A DNA stretch of 64,000 bases from Treponema sp. Marseille-Q4130 (lineage in GTDB: Bacteria > Spirochaetota > Spirochaetia > Treponematales > Treponemataceae), in assembly GCF_014334325.1 (NCBI RefSeq), contig NZ_JACSET010000011.1:17536-81535 (forward strand). Direction: 5' to 3'. The position numbers were made by a program, and so were the translations under genes. The notes under the pieces were generated by a model, which searched no databases, was not told the origin of the DNA, and saw only the letters and a program-made list of their open reading frames with translations. Positions 26,928 through 36,018 of this stretch are shown here, piece after piece; positions within the stretch are counted from its first letter, which is position 1; every line of letters begins with the position of its first letter.

Positions 26928-28664
26928 ATGGCTGGATTTCAATCTCCCATAACAATTTATCAGGCAATAACTAATATTGAAAATAAAGATTACTTACTGC
27001 CAGCCTTTCAACGAGAATTTGTTTGGACAACAGAACAAATTGAGAGATTTTTTGATTCTTTAATGCAAGGTTATCCAATTAATTCCATGCTTTTTTGGAA
27101 AGTAAAAGGAAATACTGTCACAGATTTTAATTTCTATAATTTTTTAAATAGATATATAGAAGTTTACAATACACATAATGAATTGAAGAAACAAATTTCT
27201 AAAGATTTTTATGCTATTCTTGATGGGCAACAAAGACTTACATCATTATACCTAGGATTGTGTGGTAGTTATGCTTATCATGAATATCATAAATCATGGG
27301 AAAATAATCCAAATTCATTTCCTGAAAGAAAACTTTATCTGTGTATTACAAAAACAAATACAGATGAAGAAGCTGACAGGAAATATTTGTTTTGTTTTGA
27401 AAAAGTTGCTATCACTGAAAGTAAAGATTTATATGTTGACATAAATAACAATATATGGTTCAGAGTAGGAAAGATTCTTGATTTACACCTTGGGCAATAT
27501 GATTTAGATGATTTCTGTGAAGATAATAACATTTCAAAAGACAGCAAAAAAATGTTACGCGTATTAGAAAAATCAATATTTAATGAGTTTAATATAAATT
27601 ACTATGAAGAAGATGAACAGAATCCCGATAAAGCGGTAAATATCTTTACCAGAATTAACTCTGGAGGAACTTATCTTTCATTTTCTGATATTATGTTCTC
27701 TTTAATGGTTGCAAATTGGAAAACTGATGCAAGAACTGAAATTATAGAACTTGTTGATAGAGTTAATAACAAAGGCTTTTCTATTAATATTGATTATGTA
27801 TTAAAAGCTTTCTTATTTCTTTATCATAAAATGATAAAATCTTCAATAAATAGTTTTTCAAAAAGTTTCTGTAAATTATTGGAAGACAATTGGAAAGGAA
27901 TAAGAGATTCTGTGGATTCTTTGTTTGATTTACTACGTAGCTATGGGTTGGATAGCTATACATTAACTTCTAACAATGCTACATTACCAATTTTATATTA
28001 TACATATCATAAAAATATTTATGGCAACTTTACGACCGCAAAAATGTATGAAGATAATCGAAAAATAATAAAAAAATGGTTGTTTTCAGTTTTACTTAGA
28101 CAAGGGTTTGGTAGTCATTCAGATTCAACTTTATCTTCTGCAAGAAAAGCATTTACAGAAAATATAGAGGAGAATTTCATTGAAGATACAATTACATTAT
28201 TCCCTGCAGATGAAATATTGGAGAAAATTAAACGTCATCTTACAACACTAGATGATGATTTTATTGATGAGCTTCTGTCTACCCAAAAGGATAACAAATA
28301 TTGTTTTTCAATTCTTGCAATGTTATATCCTAACTTGGATTACAAAAATAATAATTTCCATAAAGACCATATGCACCCTGATGACCGATATGACGAATTA
28401 TCACAAGAATTACAAGAAAAATATCCTTATCGGATGTATAATTCAATAGTTAATCTGCAAATGCTTGATGCAAATGAAAATGAATCTAAAGGAAAAAAAG
28501 CATTAGATAAATGGGTCGAGGAAGAATTAAAACAAACAAATAATAGAAAACAATTCTATGAGGCTCATTTAATACCTGATGTTGATTTAACGCAAAAAAA
28601 TTTTGATGAGTTCTATATTAAGCGTAAGGAATTATTATCAAATAAATTAAAATCTATTTTATAG
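26928..28664 (+). CDS. DUF262 domain protein, GmrSD-like restriction factor
   Basis: The 578 residues start with a DUF262 (ParB-like nucleotide-binding) domain: LPAFQREFVW at 24-33, ILDGQQRLTSLY at 98-109 and FTRINSGGTYLSFSD near 240. A helical middle follows. A DUF1524-like HNH region has DHMHP near 478 and an N-x(4)-LQMLDANENESKGKK stretch near 505. GmrSD-type enzymes use NTP to cleave phage DNA with modified bases, so a type IV restriction role is likely. A strong AAAGGAGG sets the start. Very AT-rich composition and matching flanking repeats indicate horizontal gain. Confidence 0.75.
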   Translation: MAGFQSPITIYQAITNIENKDYLLPAFQREFVWTTEQIERFFDSLMQGYPINSMLFWKVKGNTVTDFNFYNFLNRYIEVYNTHNELKKQISKDFYAILDGQQRLTSLYLGLCGSYAYHEYHKSWENNPNSFPERKLYLCITKTNTDEEADRKYLFCFEKVAITESKDLYVDINNNIWFRVGKILDLHLGQYDLDDFCEDNNISKDSKKMLRVLEKSIFNEFNINYYEEDEQNPDKAVNIFTRINSGGTYLSFSDIMFSLMVANWKTDARTEIIELVDRVNNKGFSINIDYVLKAFLFLYHKMIKSSINSFSKSFCKLLEDNWKGIRDSVDSLFDLLRSYGLDSYTLTSNNATLPILYYTYHKNIYGNFTTAKMYEDNRKIIKKWLFSVLLRQGFGSHSDSTLSSARKAFTENIEENFIEDTITLFPADEILEKIKRHLTTLDDDFIDELLSTQKDNKYCFSILAMLYPNLDYKNNNFHKDHMHPDDRYDELSQELQEKYPYRMYNSIVNLQMLDANENESKGKKALDKWVEEELKQTNNRKQFYEAHLIPDVDLTQKNFDEFYIKRKELLSNKLKSIL

Positions 28665-28679
28665 AATCGTATAATATGC

Positions 28680-28730
28680 ATTTCAGATTACCGACAAACC
28701 GGTCGAGCCGGTTTGCGGTTTAAAATAATG
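28680..28730 (+). repeat. boundary hairpin with GGTTTAAAATAATG, copy 2
   Basis: ACCG and CAAACCGG (28690-28702, with one bulged A) pair with CCGGTTTG and CGGT (28707-28718), followed by the same 14 bases as copy 1. A long stem with a single extrahelical base is a known feature of folded attC sites. Confidence 0.55.
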
Positions 28731-28795
28731 TTGGCAACCGGCTCTCAGAGCTGCTTACAATGTTCGCGGATCAATAACGCGAATTATCGAAAATA

Positions 28796-29165
28796 TAGGA
28801 GGTACGATAAAAAGCGCCGTCTGAAATGTCGCCGTCGCTAAGGTCTGAAGCCGAAAAACGCAAAGCGTTTTTCTTTTATGTGAGACACTCGCGATTTCTG
28901 CGCATTGCTCGAAATCGCAGCGTTCTTATCTCGAGTTTGATTGGATGTTTGCAAAAGACGTGTATGCGTATTGTTTCGATAACAATCATATGAATATTGA
29001 TATACCTATTTTGCAAACTCGACTATCTAGCGTGTGCGCTTGTGCGCACGGCTAAGAACTTTTTCGGAAGTTGATTCGAAGTCCGTGAAAGCGGACATAT
29101 AGAATCGGTTCTTTGCAGAACGAGCCGCAGGCTCTAACTTCCTGCAAAAGTTTTTATAGGGAGCC
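28796..29165 (+). repeat. R1 interspersed repeat, copy b (long form, serC leader)
   Basis: It repeats 561-905 closely for its first 245 bases, including CGAGTTTG / CAAACTCG arms around a similar insert. The terminal hairpin is long: AACTTTT-TTC-like loop-GGAAGTT pairs with AACTTCC-TGC-AAAAGTT. Its apex carries about 65 extra bases forming three small hairpins (GTCCG/CGGAC, GTTCT/AGAAC, GAGCC/GGCTC). The unit ends in the AGGGAG ribosome-binding site of serC. The 130 bases before it (28665-28795) hold only the boundary hairpin. Confidence 0.8.
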
Positions 29166-29169
29166 AACT

Positions 29170-30267
29170 ATGGGACGTGTGTACAATTTTTCGGCGGGAC
29201 CCTCGTGTTTGCCGGAAGAAGTGTTGAAAGACTGTGCCGATGAAATGCTCGATTACAAAGGCACGGGGCAGTCGGTTATGGAGATGAGCCATCGTTCGTC
29301 GGCATTTAAGCCGATCATTGAGGACGCGGAAGCTATGGTGCGAAAACTCATGCGCGTGCCCGACAACTACAAAATCGTGTTTTTGCAGGGCGGCGGTTCG
29401 ACTCAGTTTGCAATGGTGCCGCAGAACCTCGGCATACGTTCGGGCAAAGCGGTCTACGTCGATACCGGCGTGTGGTCGGGTAAAGCGATCAAAGAAGCGA
29501 AAAAATACGTTTCAGTCGATGTCGCCGCGTCGTCGAAAGACCGCAATTTTTGCTATATCCCGAAAATCGATAAAATCACGGGCGATTACGATTACGCGTA
29601 TATCTGCCTCAACAATACGATCAAGGGCACGCACTGGAATTATATTCCCGATACGGGCAGCATTCCGCTCGTCGCCGATATCTCTTCGTGCATCCTGTCC
29701 GAGCCGCTCGACGTGAGCGCTTTCGGTCTCGTTTTTGCAGGCGCGCAAAAAAATCTCGGGCCTGCGGGCGTTACGCTCGTCATCATCAGGGACGACCTCA
29801 TCACCGATTCTCCGCAAAAAGGTACGCCGACGATGCTCACGTATAAAACGCACACCGACGAAGATTCGCTGTACAATACGCCGCCGTGCTATGCGATCTA
29901 CGTCGTCGGTAAAGTGCTTCATTGGATAGAAAAAAACGGCGGAGCGGAAGGCATGAAAGCGCGCAATTATGCAAAGGCCGAGCGCCTATACGACTACCTC
30001 GATTCGAACACCGTCTACCGTGCAACCGCCGACAAAGACAGCCGCTCGATCATGAACGTGCCGTTTTTGACAAAAGAGGAAGACGAAGCGAAGGCCGACG
30101 CGATCAACAAAAAATTCACAGCCGAAGCGGCGAAAGCGGGGCTCGTAAACCTTGCGGGGCACCGTACCGTCGGCGGTATGCGCGCGTCCATATACAACGC
30201 CATGCCGCTCGAAGGCGTCGAACGTCTTATCGAATTTATGGATAAGTTTGCCGCTGAAAATTTTTAA
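29170..30267 (+). CDS. serC: phosphoserine aminotransferase SerC
   Basis: This 365-residue class V aminotransferase begins NFSAGPSCLPEEVL, has LQGGGSTQF at 72-80, and the PLP-binding lysine in FAGAQKNLGPAGV (Lys194). It converts 3-phosphohydroxypyruvate and glutamate to phosphoserine, the second step of serine synthesis, in the cytoplasm. The start at 29170 is set by GGGAG at the end of an R1 repeat. serA follows 91 bases on, giving steps 1 and 2 together; serB is not in the window. Confidence 0.95.
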   Translation: MGRVYNFSAGPSCLPEEVLKDCADEMLDYKGTGQSVMEMSHRSSAFKPIIEDAEAMVRKLMRVPDNYKIVFLQGGGSTQFAMVPQNLGIRSGKAVYVDTGVWSGKAIKEAKKYVSVDVAASSKDRNFCYIPKIDKITGDYDYAYICLNNTIKGTHWNYIPDTGSIPLVADISSCILSEPLDVSAFGLVFAGAQKNLGPAGVTLVIIRDDLITDSPQKGTPTMLTYKTHTDEDSLYNTPPCYAIYVVGKVLHWIEKNGGAEGMKARNYAKAERLYDYLDSNTVYRATADKDSRSIMNVPFLTKEEDEAKADAINKKFTAEAAKAGLVNLAGHRTVGGMRASIYNAMPLEGVERLIEFMDKFAAENF

Positions 30268-30358
30268 GCGGACGAATGCCCGCCGAAAGCATATCGTTTT
30301 GATACGGCTTTCGAAACACGGCATCCATATTAATAATTAATAATTTACGGGAGCCAAT

Positions 30359-31537
30359 ATGTTTAAAATTCAAACGCTCAACAAAATATCCTCTGCGGGG
30401 CTTGAACGATTTCCCCGCGACGATTACGAAATCGCATCTTCGATCAACGATCCCGACGCCATCCTCGTGCGCTCTCAAGACATGCACGGTATGACGATTC
30501 CCGATACGGTAAAAGCCGTCGCACGAGCGGGAGCGGGCGTCAACAATATTCCCGTGCAGGAGTTGACCGAGCGCGGCATCGTCGTGTTCAATACGCCCGG
30601 TGCGAACGCGAACGCGGTAAAAGAACTCGTCATACTCGGTATGCTCATCGCAAACCGCCCCGCGATCGCCGCCGCCGAGTGGGTAAAAAGTCTTGCAGGC
30701 AAAGGCGATGCGATCCCCGACCTTGCGGAAAAAGGCAAATCCCAATTCGTCGGGCCCGAACTGCAGGGCAAAACGCTCGGCGTCATCGGTCTCGGCGCCG
30801 TCGGAGCCATCGTTGCAAACGCGGCCGTCGGTTTGGGGATGACCGTTATCGGGTACGATCCGTTTATCTCCGTCAAACACGCGTGGCAGCTCGACACGCA
30901 CATCAGACAGGCGGAAACCCTCGACGCGCTGCTTTCAAAATCGGACTACATCACGATCCACATGCCGCAGACAAACGATACGAAAGGCTTTATCAACGCC
31001 GACAGATTGAACGCGATGAAAACCGGCGTGCGCATCGTAAACTTTGCACGCGGAGGACTTGTCAACAATGCCGATATGCTTCAGGCGATTGCAAACGGAA
31101 AGGTTTCCATGTTCGTCACCGATTTTGCCGCGGAAGAACTGCTTGCCGATCCGAGAGTCATCTGTTTTCCGCACCTCGGCGCATCGACGCCCGAAGCCGA
31201 AGAAAACTGCGCCGTCATGGCAGTCGCGGAACTCCGCGAATTTCTCGAGCGGGGCACCATCTCCAATTCGGTAAACTTTCCGAAAATCGTCACCGAAAAC
31301 GAAATTCCCTCAGGCGGTACGCGACTTTGTATTTCGAACAAAAACATTCCCGGCATGGTATCGAAGTTTTCGACGATTTTGGGTGAAGCCGAACTCAACA
31401 TCGCGGGTATGATAAACCAAAACAGCGGCAACATCGCCTACAATATCATCGACGTCGAAGGCAATGTGAGCGACGATACGCTTGCAAAACTTTCCGCAAT
31501 GGAAAACGTCACGCACGTGCGCGCGATTGCAGGGTGA
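30359..31537 (+). CDS. serA: D-3-phosphoglycerate dehydrogenase SerA-like
   Basis: The 392 residues form a D-2-hydroxyacid dehydrogenase with the GVIGLGAVGA nucleotide-binding loop (141-150), substrate-loop ARAGAGVNNI, catalytic NFARGGLVNN and HLGASTPEAEENC, and a C-terminal ACT domain (about 318-392). It oxidises 3-phosphoglycerate with NAD. The ACT domain may bind serine for feedback. The short form without an intervening domain is common in bacteria. It uses the same GGGAGCCAA ribosome-binding context as serC and is likely co-transcribed, although a hairpin at about 30283-30312 lies between them. Confidence 0.92.
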   Translation: MFKIQTLNKISSAGLERFPRDDYEIASSINDPDAILVRSQDMHGMTIPDTVKAVARAGAGVNNIPVQELTERGIVVFNTPGANANAVKELVILGMLIANRPAIAAAEWVKSLAGKGDAIPDLAEKGKSQFVGPELQGKTLGVIGLGAVGAIVANAAVGLGMTVIGYDPFISVKHAWQLDTHIRQAETLDALLSKSDYITIHMPQTNDTKGFINADRLNAMKTGVRIVNFARGGLVNNADMLQAIANGKVSMFVTDFAAEELLADPRVICFPHLGASTPEAEENCAVMAVAELREFLERGTISNSVNFPKIVTENEIPSGGTRLCISNKNIPGMVSKFSTILGEAELNIAGMINQNSGNIAYNIIDVEGNVSDDTLAKLSAMENVTHVRAIAG

Positions 31538-31807
31538 GAGGGCTCTTTGCGGAGAAATTATCCGGAGTAAATTTTTATTAAGAGGGGGGGAAGTCTCCCC
31601 CTCGCTCCCGCCCGTATCTCTCCGCAAACGTAAAACCCGCCGTTTTCCGTTTGCTCCGTTCATACGGTCGTTCGCTGCCCCCTCTGCGGGGACACCCCGC
31701 AACGCCCCGTACGCTTTGATGCCTATAGAAAATATCATCTGCTATGGAAAGACGAGGTCATCCTGTTGTCACGTGAGCGCTTTTGATTTAGACTGCATAC
31801 CGACAGT

Positions 31808-33952
31808 ATGGAATCGATTCTTTTATCGCTCAACGACGAACAGAAGGCATCCGTCATGCAGACGGAAGGGCGCGTGCGCGTCATCGCGGGAGCGGGTACG
31901 GGCAAAACGAGAGCGCTGACGTCGCGCTACTGCTACCTCGTCGACGAAGCGGGCATCGCTCCGGGCAATATTTTGTGCGCGACTTTTACGAACCGCGCCG
32001 CGAACGAAATGAAACAGCGCGTGCGTAAGCGGCTCGGCGACATCGATTTGGGATATATCTGCACGTTCCACGCGTTTTGCGTTCAGCTGCTCAAAGAGGA
32101 TATCAGCGTTTTAAACTACCCGAAAAATTTCGTCATCATGGATACGGAAGACGAGCGCGATATTCTGCTGCGCATCTTTTCCGATATGCACATTACGATG
32201 CGGGAGATGACGGTGCAAAGTGCGATCGACGAAGTGCTCGAAGCGAAAAAAATGCGCGCCGATACGTATATCGACGATATCTACCGCATGAACAACGAAC
32301 AGCTCCGCGAACGTTTCAATTTTATCAAAGACCGCCGCGATGAAATTTTTGCACGCTATATCTACGAGCAGAAAAAAATCTTCGGTCTCGACTTCAACGA
32401 TTTAATAAATTTTACGACGTATATCCTCGAACATTTTTCCGCCGTGCGTGAAAAATGGCAGACACGCATGCAGTACGTCATGGTCGACGAATTTCAGGAC
32501 GTGAGCAAAAAGCAGTACAAAATCGCACAGATACTTTCCGCAAAGCACGGAAACCTCTACATCGTCGGCGATCCCGATCAAACGATTTATTCGTGGCGCG
32601 GCTCGCACGTAAAACTCTTTTTCGATTTCGATAAAACTTATCCCGATGCGAAAACGTTTTTGCTTTCGAAAAATTACCGCTCGACGCCGGAAATCATCAA
32701 GACGGCCGATACGCTGATCGCAAAAAATACCGTGCGTTATCAAAAGACGCTTAGGGCGGAAAAGGCGGCGGGCACCAAACCGATTTTTTGCCATTGCAAG
32801 AGCGAAGGCGAAGAAGCGCTTTGGATTTTTAATAAAATCGATGAGCTTGCAAAACGCGGCGCAGCCTACGGCGACATCGCGGTCTTATATCGCGCGCACT
32901 ATCTTTCCCGTGCGATCGAAGAAACGTTTATCGATAAGCGCGTACCCTATAAATTTTACAGCGGTATAGAATTTTACAGCCGCAGGGAAATCAAAGATAT
33001 CGTGTGCTACCTTCGCATGATCACGTCCGGTGACGACGTCGCGTTTTTGCGCACGGTCAATATGCCGTCGAGGAAAATCGGCAAAGCGAAAATAGATGCG
33101 CTGCGGACTCTTGCCGAACAAAACGGTACGGCGTTCTACGACGAACTTAAAAAAAATATCGATACGCCGCTTTTTGCAGGCACCGGAGCGCGCGCATACG
33201 TCGAAGCGATAGAAACGCTTCGCGCATCGTATACCGCCCTTCCGCTCGGTACGCTGCTGCAGGCGGTTATGGACAGGTCGGGCTACGAAGCGTACTTGCG
33301 TCTGCAAAACGATCAGGACAGGCTCGACAACGTTGCCGAATTTCGCCGTGCGGTGGAAAAAGCGGGACAGGACGACGACGCGAACCTGGAAGACTTTCTC
33401 GCGCACATTGCGCTCTTTACCGATTTGGACAGAGAAGAAAATCGAAGCAACGTCAAACTCATGACGATCCACGCGGCAAAGGGCATGGAGTTCCCGTATG
33501 TGTTTGTCTGCGGTCTGAATGAAGGCGTGTTCCCGTCGCGTAAAACGCTCTCGCTCGACGATATGGAAGAGGAACGGAGGATCGCGTATGTTGCGATGAC
33601 ACGTGCGAAAGATACGCTCTTTTTGTCGGATGCGGAAGGGACGGCGAACGACAACCTTTTTAAACAGCCGTCGCGTTTTATTTTCGATGCGGGACTTGAA
33701 AACCTCACGCTTGAAAAAGAACTCGACGAATCGCTTGTCGTGCAGACGAAAACGCTCATCGATTACAGTGAAGCGCAGCTCAAACGGATCGGCACTCCGT
33801 ACGAAGAAGGCACACGCGTACGCCATCCGATCTTCGGTGACGGCACCGTCATTTCGGTAAACAAAAAAGCCGGCTGTTACGGCATCGCGTTCGATTCGAT
33901 GCAAACCGAGCGGAGCATCCGCTTCGGTGCGGAATTGAGCGAAGTGGAGTAA
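31808..33952 (+). CDS. pcrA: UvrD/PcrA-type superfamily 1 DNA helicase
   Basis: The 714 residues carry the SF1A motifs: GAGTGKT (28-34), DEFQD near 222, GDPDQTIYSWRGS, the TIHAAKGMEFPYVFVCGLNEG box and VAMTRAKDTL. The C-terminal GTRVRHPIFGDGTVISV segment is the RNA-polymerase- or DNA-contacting Tudor-like tail typical of PcrA/UvrD. It is a 3'-5' helicase for repair and replication fork maintenance. The 270 bases before it hold only a G-rich hairpin (about 31582-31604) and no gene. Confidence 0.93.
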   Translation: MESILLSLNDEQKASVMQTEGRVRVIAGAGTGKTRALTSRYCYLVDEAGIAPGNILCATFTNRAANEMKQRVRKRLGDIDLGYICTFHAFCVQLLKEDISVLNYPKNFVIMDTEDERDILLRIFSDMHITMREMTVQSAIDEVLEAKKMRADTYIDDIYRMNNEQLRERFNFIKDRRDEIFARYIYEQKKIFGLDFNDLINFTTYILEHFSAVREKWQTRMQYVMVDEFQDVSKKQYKIAQILSAKHGNLYIVGDPDQTIYSWRGSHVKLFFDFDKTYPDAKTFLLSKNYRSTPEIIKTADTLIAKNTVRYQKTLRAEKAAGTKPIFCHCKSEGEEALWIFNKIDELAKRGAAYGDIAVLYRAHYLSRAIEETFIDKRVPYKFYSGIEFYSRREIKDIVCYLRMITSGDDVAFLRTVNMPSRKIGKAKIDALRTLAEQNGTAFYDELKKNIDTPLFAGTGARAYVEAIETLRASYTALPLGTLLQAVMDRSGYEAYLRLQNDQDRLDNVAEFRRAVEKAGQDDDANLEDFLAHIALFTDLDREENRSNVKLMTIHAAKGMEFPYVFVCGLNEGVFPSRKTLSLDDMEEERRIAYVAMTRAKDTLFLSDAEGTANDNLFKQPSRFIFDAGLENLTLEKELDESLVVQTKTLIDYSEAQLKRIGTPYEEGTRVRHPIFGDGTVISVNKKAGCYGIAFDSMQTERSIRFGAELSEVE

Positions 33953-34094
33953 AGGACGCGCGTTGCTTGTCCGCTCTTCGATGCGGGATTGTACGGGGAA
34001 TTTATCACTTTTAATTATTTGCTATTAGACGATATTATTTTTTGAAAATCCGATATCGGTCTTTTGGATAAAAATCGATTTTCGTGTGAGGTTC

Positions 34095-35540
34095 TCACAC
34101 GGTGATGACGGCGGCGCCGGTTTTTTCGTCTTTCGAAAGTCGTGCCGGATCGCCGATCTTGCCGGCTGCAATACGATCGCCCGAAAAAAGGGTGATACCG
34201 GATGCGGGAACTGCGAGCGTCAATCCGAGCGGACTGCACGCGTAGTGTCCCGAAGCGCGGCCGGGAAGAGTGATGGTGTCGCTTACGATGCGGATCGGAA
34301 ATTCGGCGCTTGCCGCTTTTGCATTTCCTTTTTCGAAAGCGTTTCGGGCAAAGAGAAAACTTACGACGGCTCTCGTTTTCGGAAGCTTTGCGTCTTTCGA
34401 AAGTTTCAAAAGCGAGGGAGGCGCGTCCTCCGTCGAAAAGGCGAAGTTGCACCACTTCGACGCGCTTCCCGTATGCGCGCGGTATCCGTTCATCGGGCAT
34501 GCGCCCGCGTGCGGACAGGGCGAAACGATCGTCATATTTTTTTTAAGCAGCGTATCGCGCATCAAGCTGATAATGCGTGCGGCGGACGGCACTCCCGGTT
34601 CGATGACGAGCAGGGCGCATTTTTTTGCCGCATAGGAGAGGAGCGATGAGGCGTACTGTTTTGCGCGTATTTCGTCGCTCCGCGCATCGGTTTCGCGCAG
34701 TTCGTTCAGCATGTCGGCACAGACGATGAGAGAGGCTTTTTGCCGTAGCGGTTCTCCGAGTTCTCCTTTTACGCGCACGATATTCCAATGAGGGGCCGCG
34801 TTTTTATCGGAAGGAGGGACGCGGGCTGCGATCGAAAGGTAGAGGTTTTCTCCGAGCGCGAGGGATGCCTGCGATATGTCCATGCAGTACCACGTAAGTT
34901 TTTTGTTCCGCAGTTTGGGGCGGGAAAGCCACAGCGAGATGACGGCGGTGAGCGGGCCGCTTCCGACATCGAGGCAGGCGTCCCCGTCAGAAAGCGCGAA
35001 CGCGTCTTTTTCAAAGTTTGCAAAGAGGCGCGTAAAGCGGACTATGTTCCACCACGAAAAATAGCGAACGTATGCGGAAAGCGTTTCGGGCGCATTCATA
35101 TAGCCTTTTCTCCGTTCGCCCCGTTCGTCGGTGAGCGCGTGCGAAAGCGCGTTTATATGTTTCGGAAGAGAGGCGAGCTGCCTGCCGTTTGCGGGAAATA
35201 CGCTTTGCAATATCTTGTCGAATTCGTCGATGACATTTCGTGCGTCGGGCGGGATCGCATCGGCGGAAAACATGCTGCGCCGTTTCAAAATTGCCGCGCC
35301 GGCCGTGCGGTACGCCGCTTTGGTTTTCGGCGATGTGCGTTGTATCGATTGCGAAATACCGGAGTTTTGCCACGCGGGAGTAGACTTCGGTTTCGCTTGG
35401 GCAGGCGCATCATATATCCGCGGAACTTTCCGTTTTACCGCGGAAGCGCCGTCGATCATCGCGCGCGTTTCGGCATTTTTTGCCGCGGTATTTTTTTTAA
35501 TAAATTTTCCGTAGCGCTTTGTGCCGTCAGTTCGATTCAT
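34095..35540 (-). CDS. Rsm22-like ribosomal small-subunit methyltransferase-family protein
   Basis: The 481-residue protein has a basic N-terminus, a SAM-binding fold with DACLDVGSGPLTAVISLWL near 190, and IVCADMLNEL, LLVIEPGVPSAARII. It has the Rsm22 cysteine cluster CPHAGACPM followed by KWCNF, which in the family ligates an iron-sulfur cluster. Rsm22 proteins assist small-subunit assembly, and methyltransferase activity is unproven for many members. The start overlaps the stop of the upstream MerR-like gene by 14 bases. A CGTGTGAG/CTCACACG hairpin spans the stop codon. Confidence 0.8.
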   Translation of the reverse strand: MNRTDGTKRYGKFIKKNTAAKNAETRAMIDGASAVKRKVPRIYDAPAQAKPKSTPAWQNSGISQSIQRTSPKTKAAYRTAGAAILKRRSMFSADAIPPDARNVIDEFDKILQSVFPANGRQLASLPKHINALSHALTDERGERRKGYMNAPETLSAYVRYFSWWNIVRFTRLFANFEKDAFALSDGDACLDVGSGPLTAVISLWLSRPKLRNKKLTWYCMDISQASLALGENLYLSIAARVPPSDKNAAPHWNIVRVKGELGEPLRQKASLIVCADMLNELRETDARSDEIRAKQYASSLLSYAAKKCALLVIEPGVPSAARIISLMRDTLLKKNMTIVSPCPHAGACPMNGYRAHTGSASKWCNFAFSTEDAPPSLLKLSKDAKLPKTRAVVSFLFARNAFEKGNAKAASAEFPIRIVSDTITLPGRASGHYACSPLGLTLAVPASGITLFSGDRIAAGKIGDPARLSKDEKTGAAVITV

Positions 35541-35862
35541 GCTTTCGGTATTTCCTCATCGTAAGGTAGATGTCGGTCAAATCGGTGCGCAAGTCGTGGA
35601 TCGCGTGCAGCGTATCCGCGTCGTCTTCGAGGCGATTCGCATCTTCGATGATTTGACTCCGCGCACCTTCGATCGTAAATTTTTTAATATTGATAAGGTA
35701 TTTCAGCCGAAGGATGATATCGATTTCGCGCTGCGAATACACGCGGTGTCCCGCCATATTTTTTTGCGGGGCGAATCCGGGTATCACGCTTTCCCAATAG
35801 CGAAGCACGTGGGCTTTTACGCCCGTGATCTCTTCTACGTCGCCGATCGAATACGATGCCAC
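35527..35862 (-). CDS. MerR-family transcriptional regulator
   Basis: The 111 residues start with a MerR winged helix (YSIGDVEEITGVKAHVLRYW, then RVYSQREIDIILRLKYL) and end in a helical dimerisation segment of about 40 residues. No effector-binding cysteine motif is present, so the signal is unknown; the size is like the short HspR/GlnR-type MerR proteins. It is followed by the Rsm22-like gene with a 14-base overlap. Targets cannot be inferred. Confidence 0.85.
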   Translation of the reverse strand: MASYSIGDVEEITGVKAHVLRYWESVIPGFAPQKNMAGHRVYSQREIDIILRLKYLINIKKFTIEGARSQIIEDANRLEDDADTLHAIHDLRTDLTDIYLTMRKYRKHESN

Positions 35863-35880
35863 TTGTCTCTCCGTCAGTTT

Positions 35881-36018
35881 TTATTCGTGCGGAGGATTTA
35901 ATACCCCGACGCTTGCGTCGTAATAAAGGGTATTAAATCCGACTGCAACCACCTTATGAGAACACACAGTGCGAAACACTGAGCACTGTGCCCCGACGCT
36001 TGGGGCGGGGTTGTTGAT
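35881..36018 (-). repeat. R3 repeat, copy B (full length)
   Basis: The reverse complement matches 23602-23737 over about 135 bases, including both GACGCAAGCGTCGGGG direct repeats (one altered to GCCCCAAGCGTCGGGG). It covers the 3' end of der and supplies its last dozen codons and stop. Confidence 0.88.
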
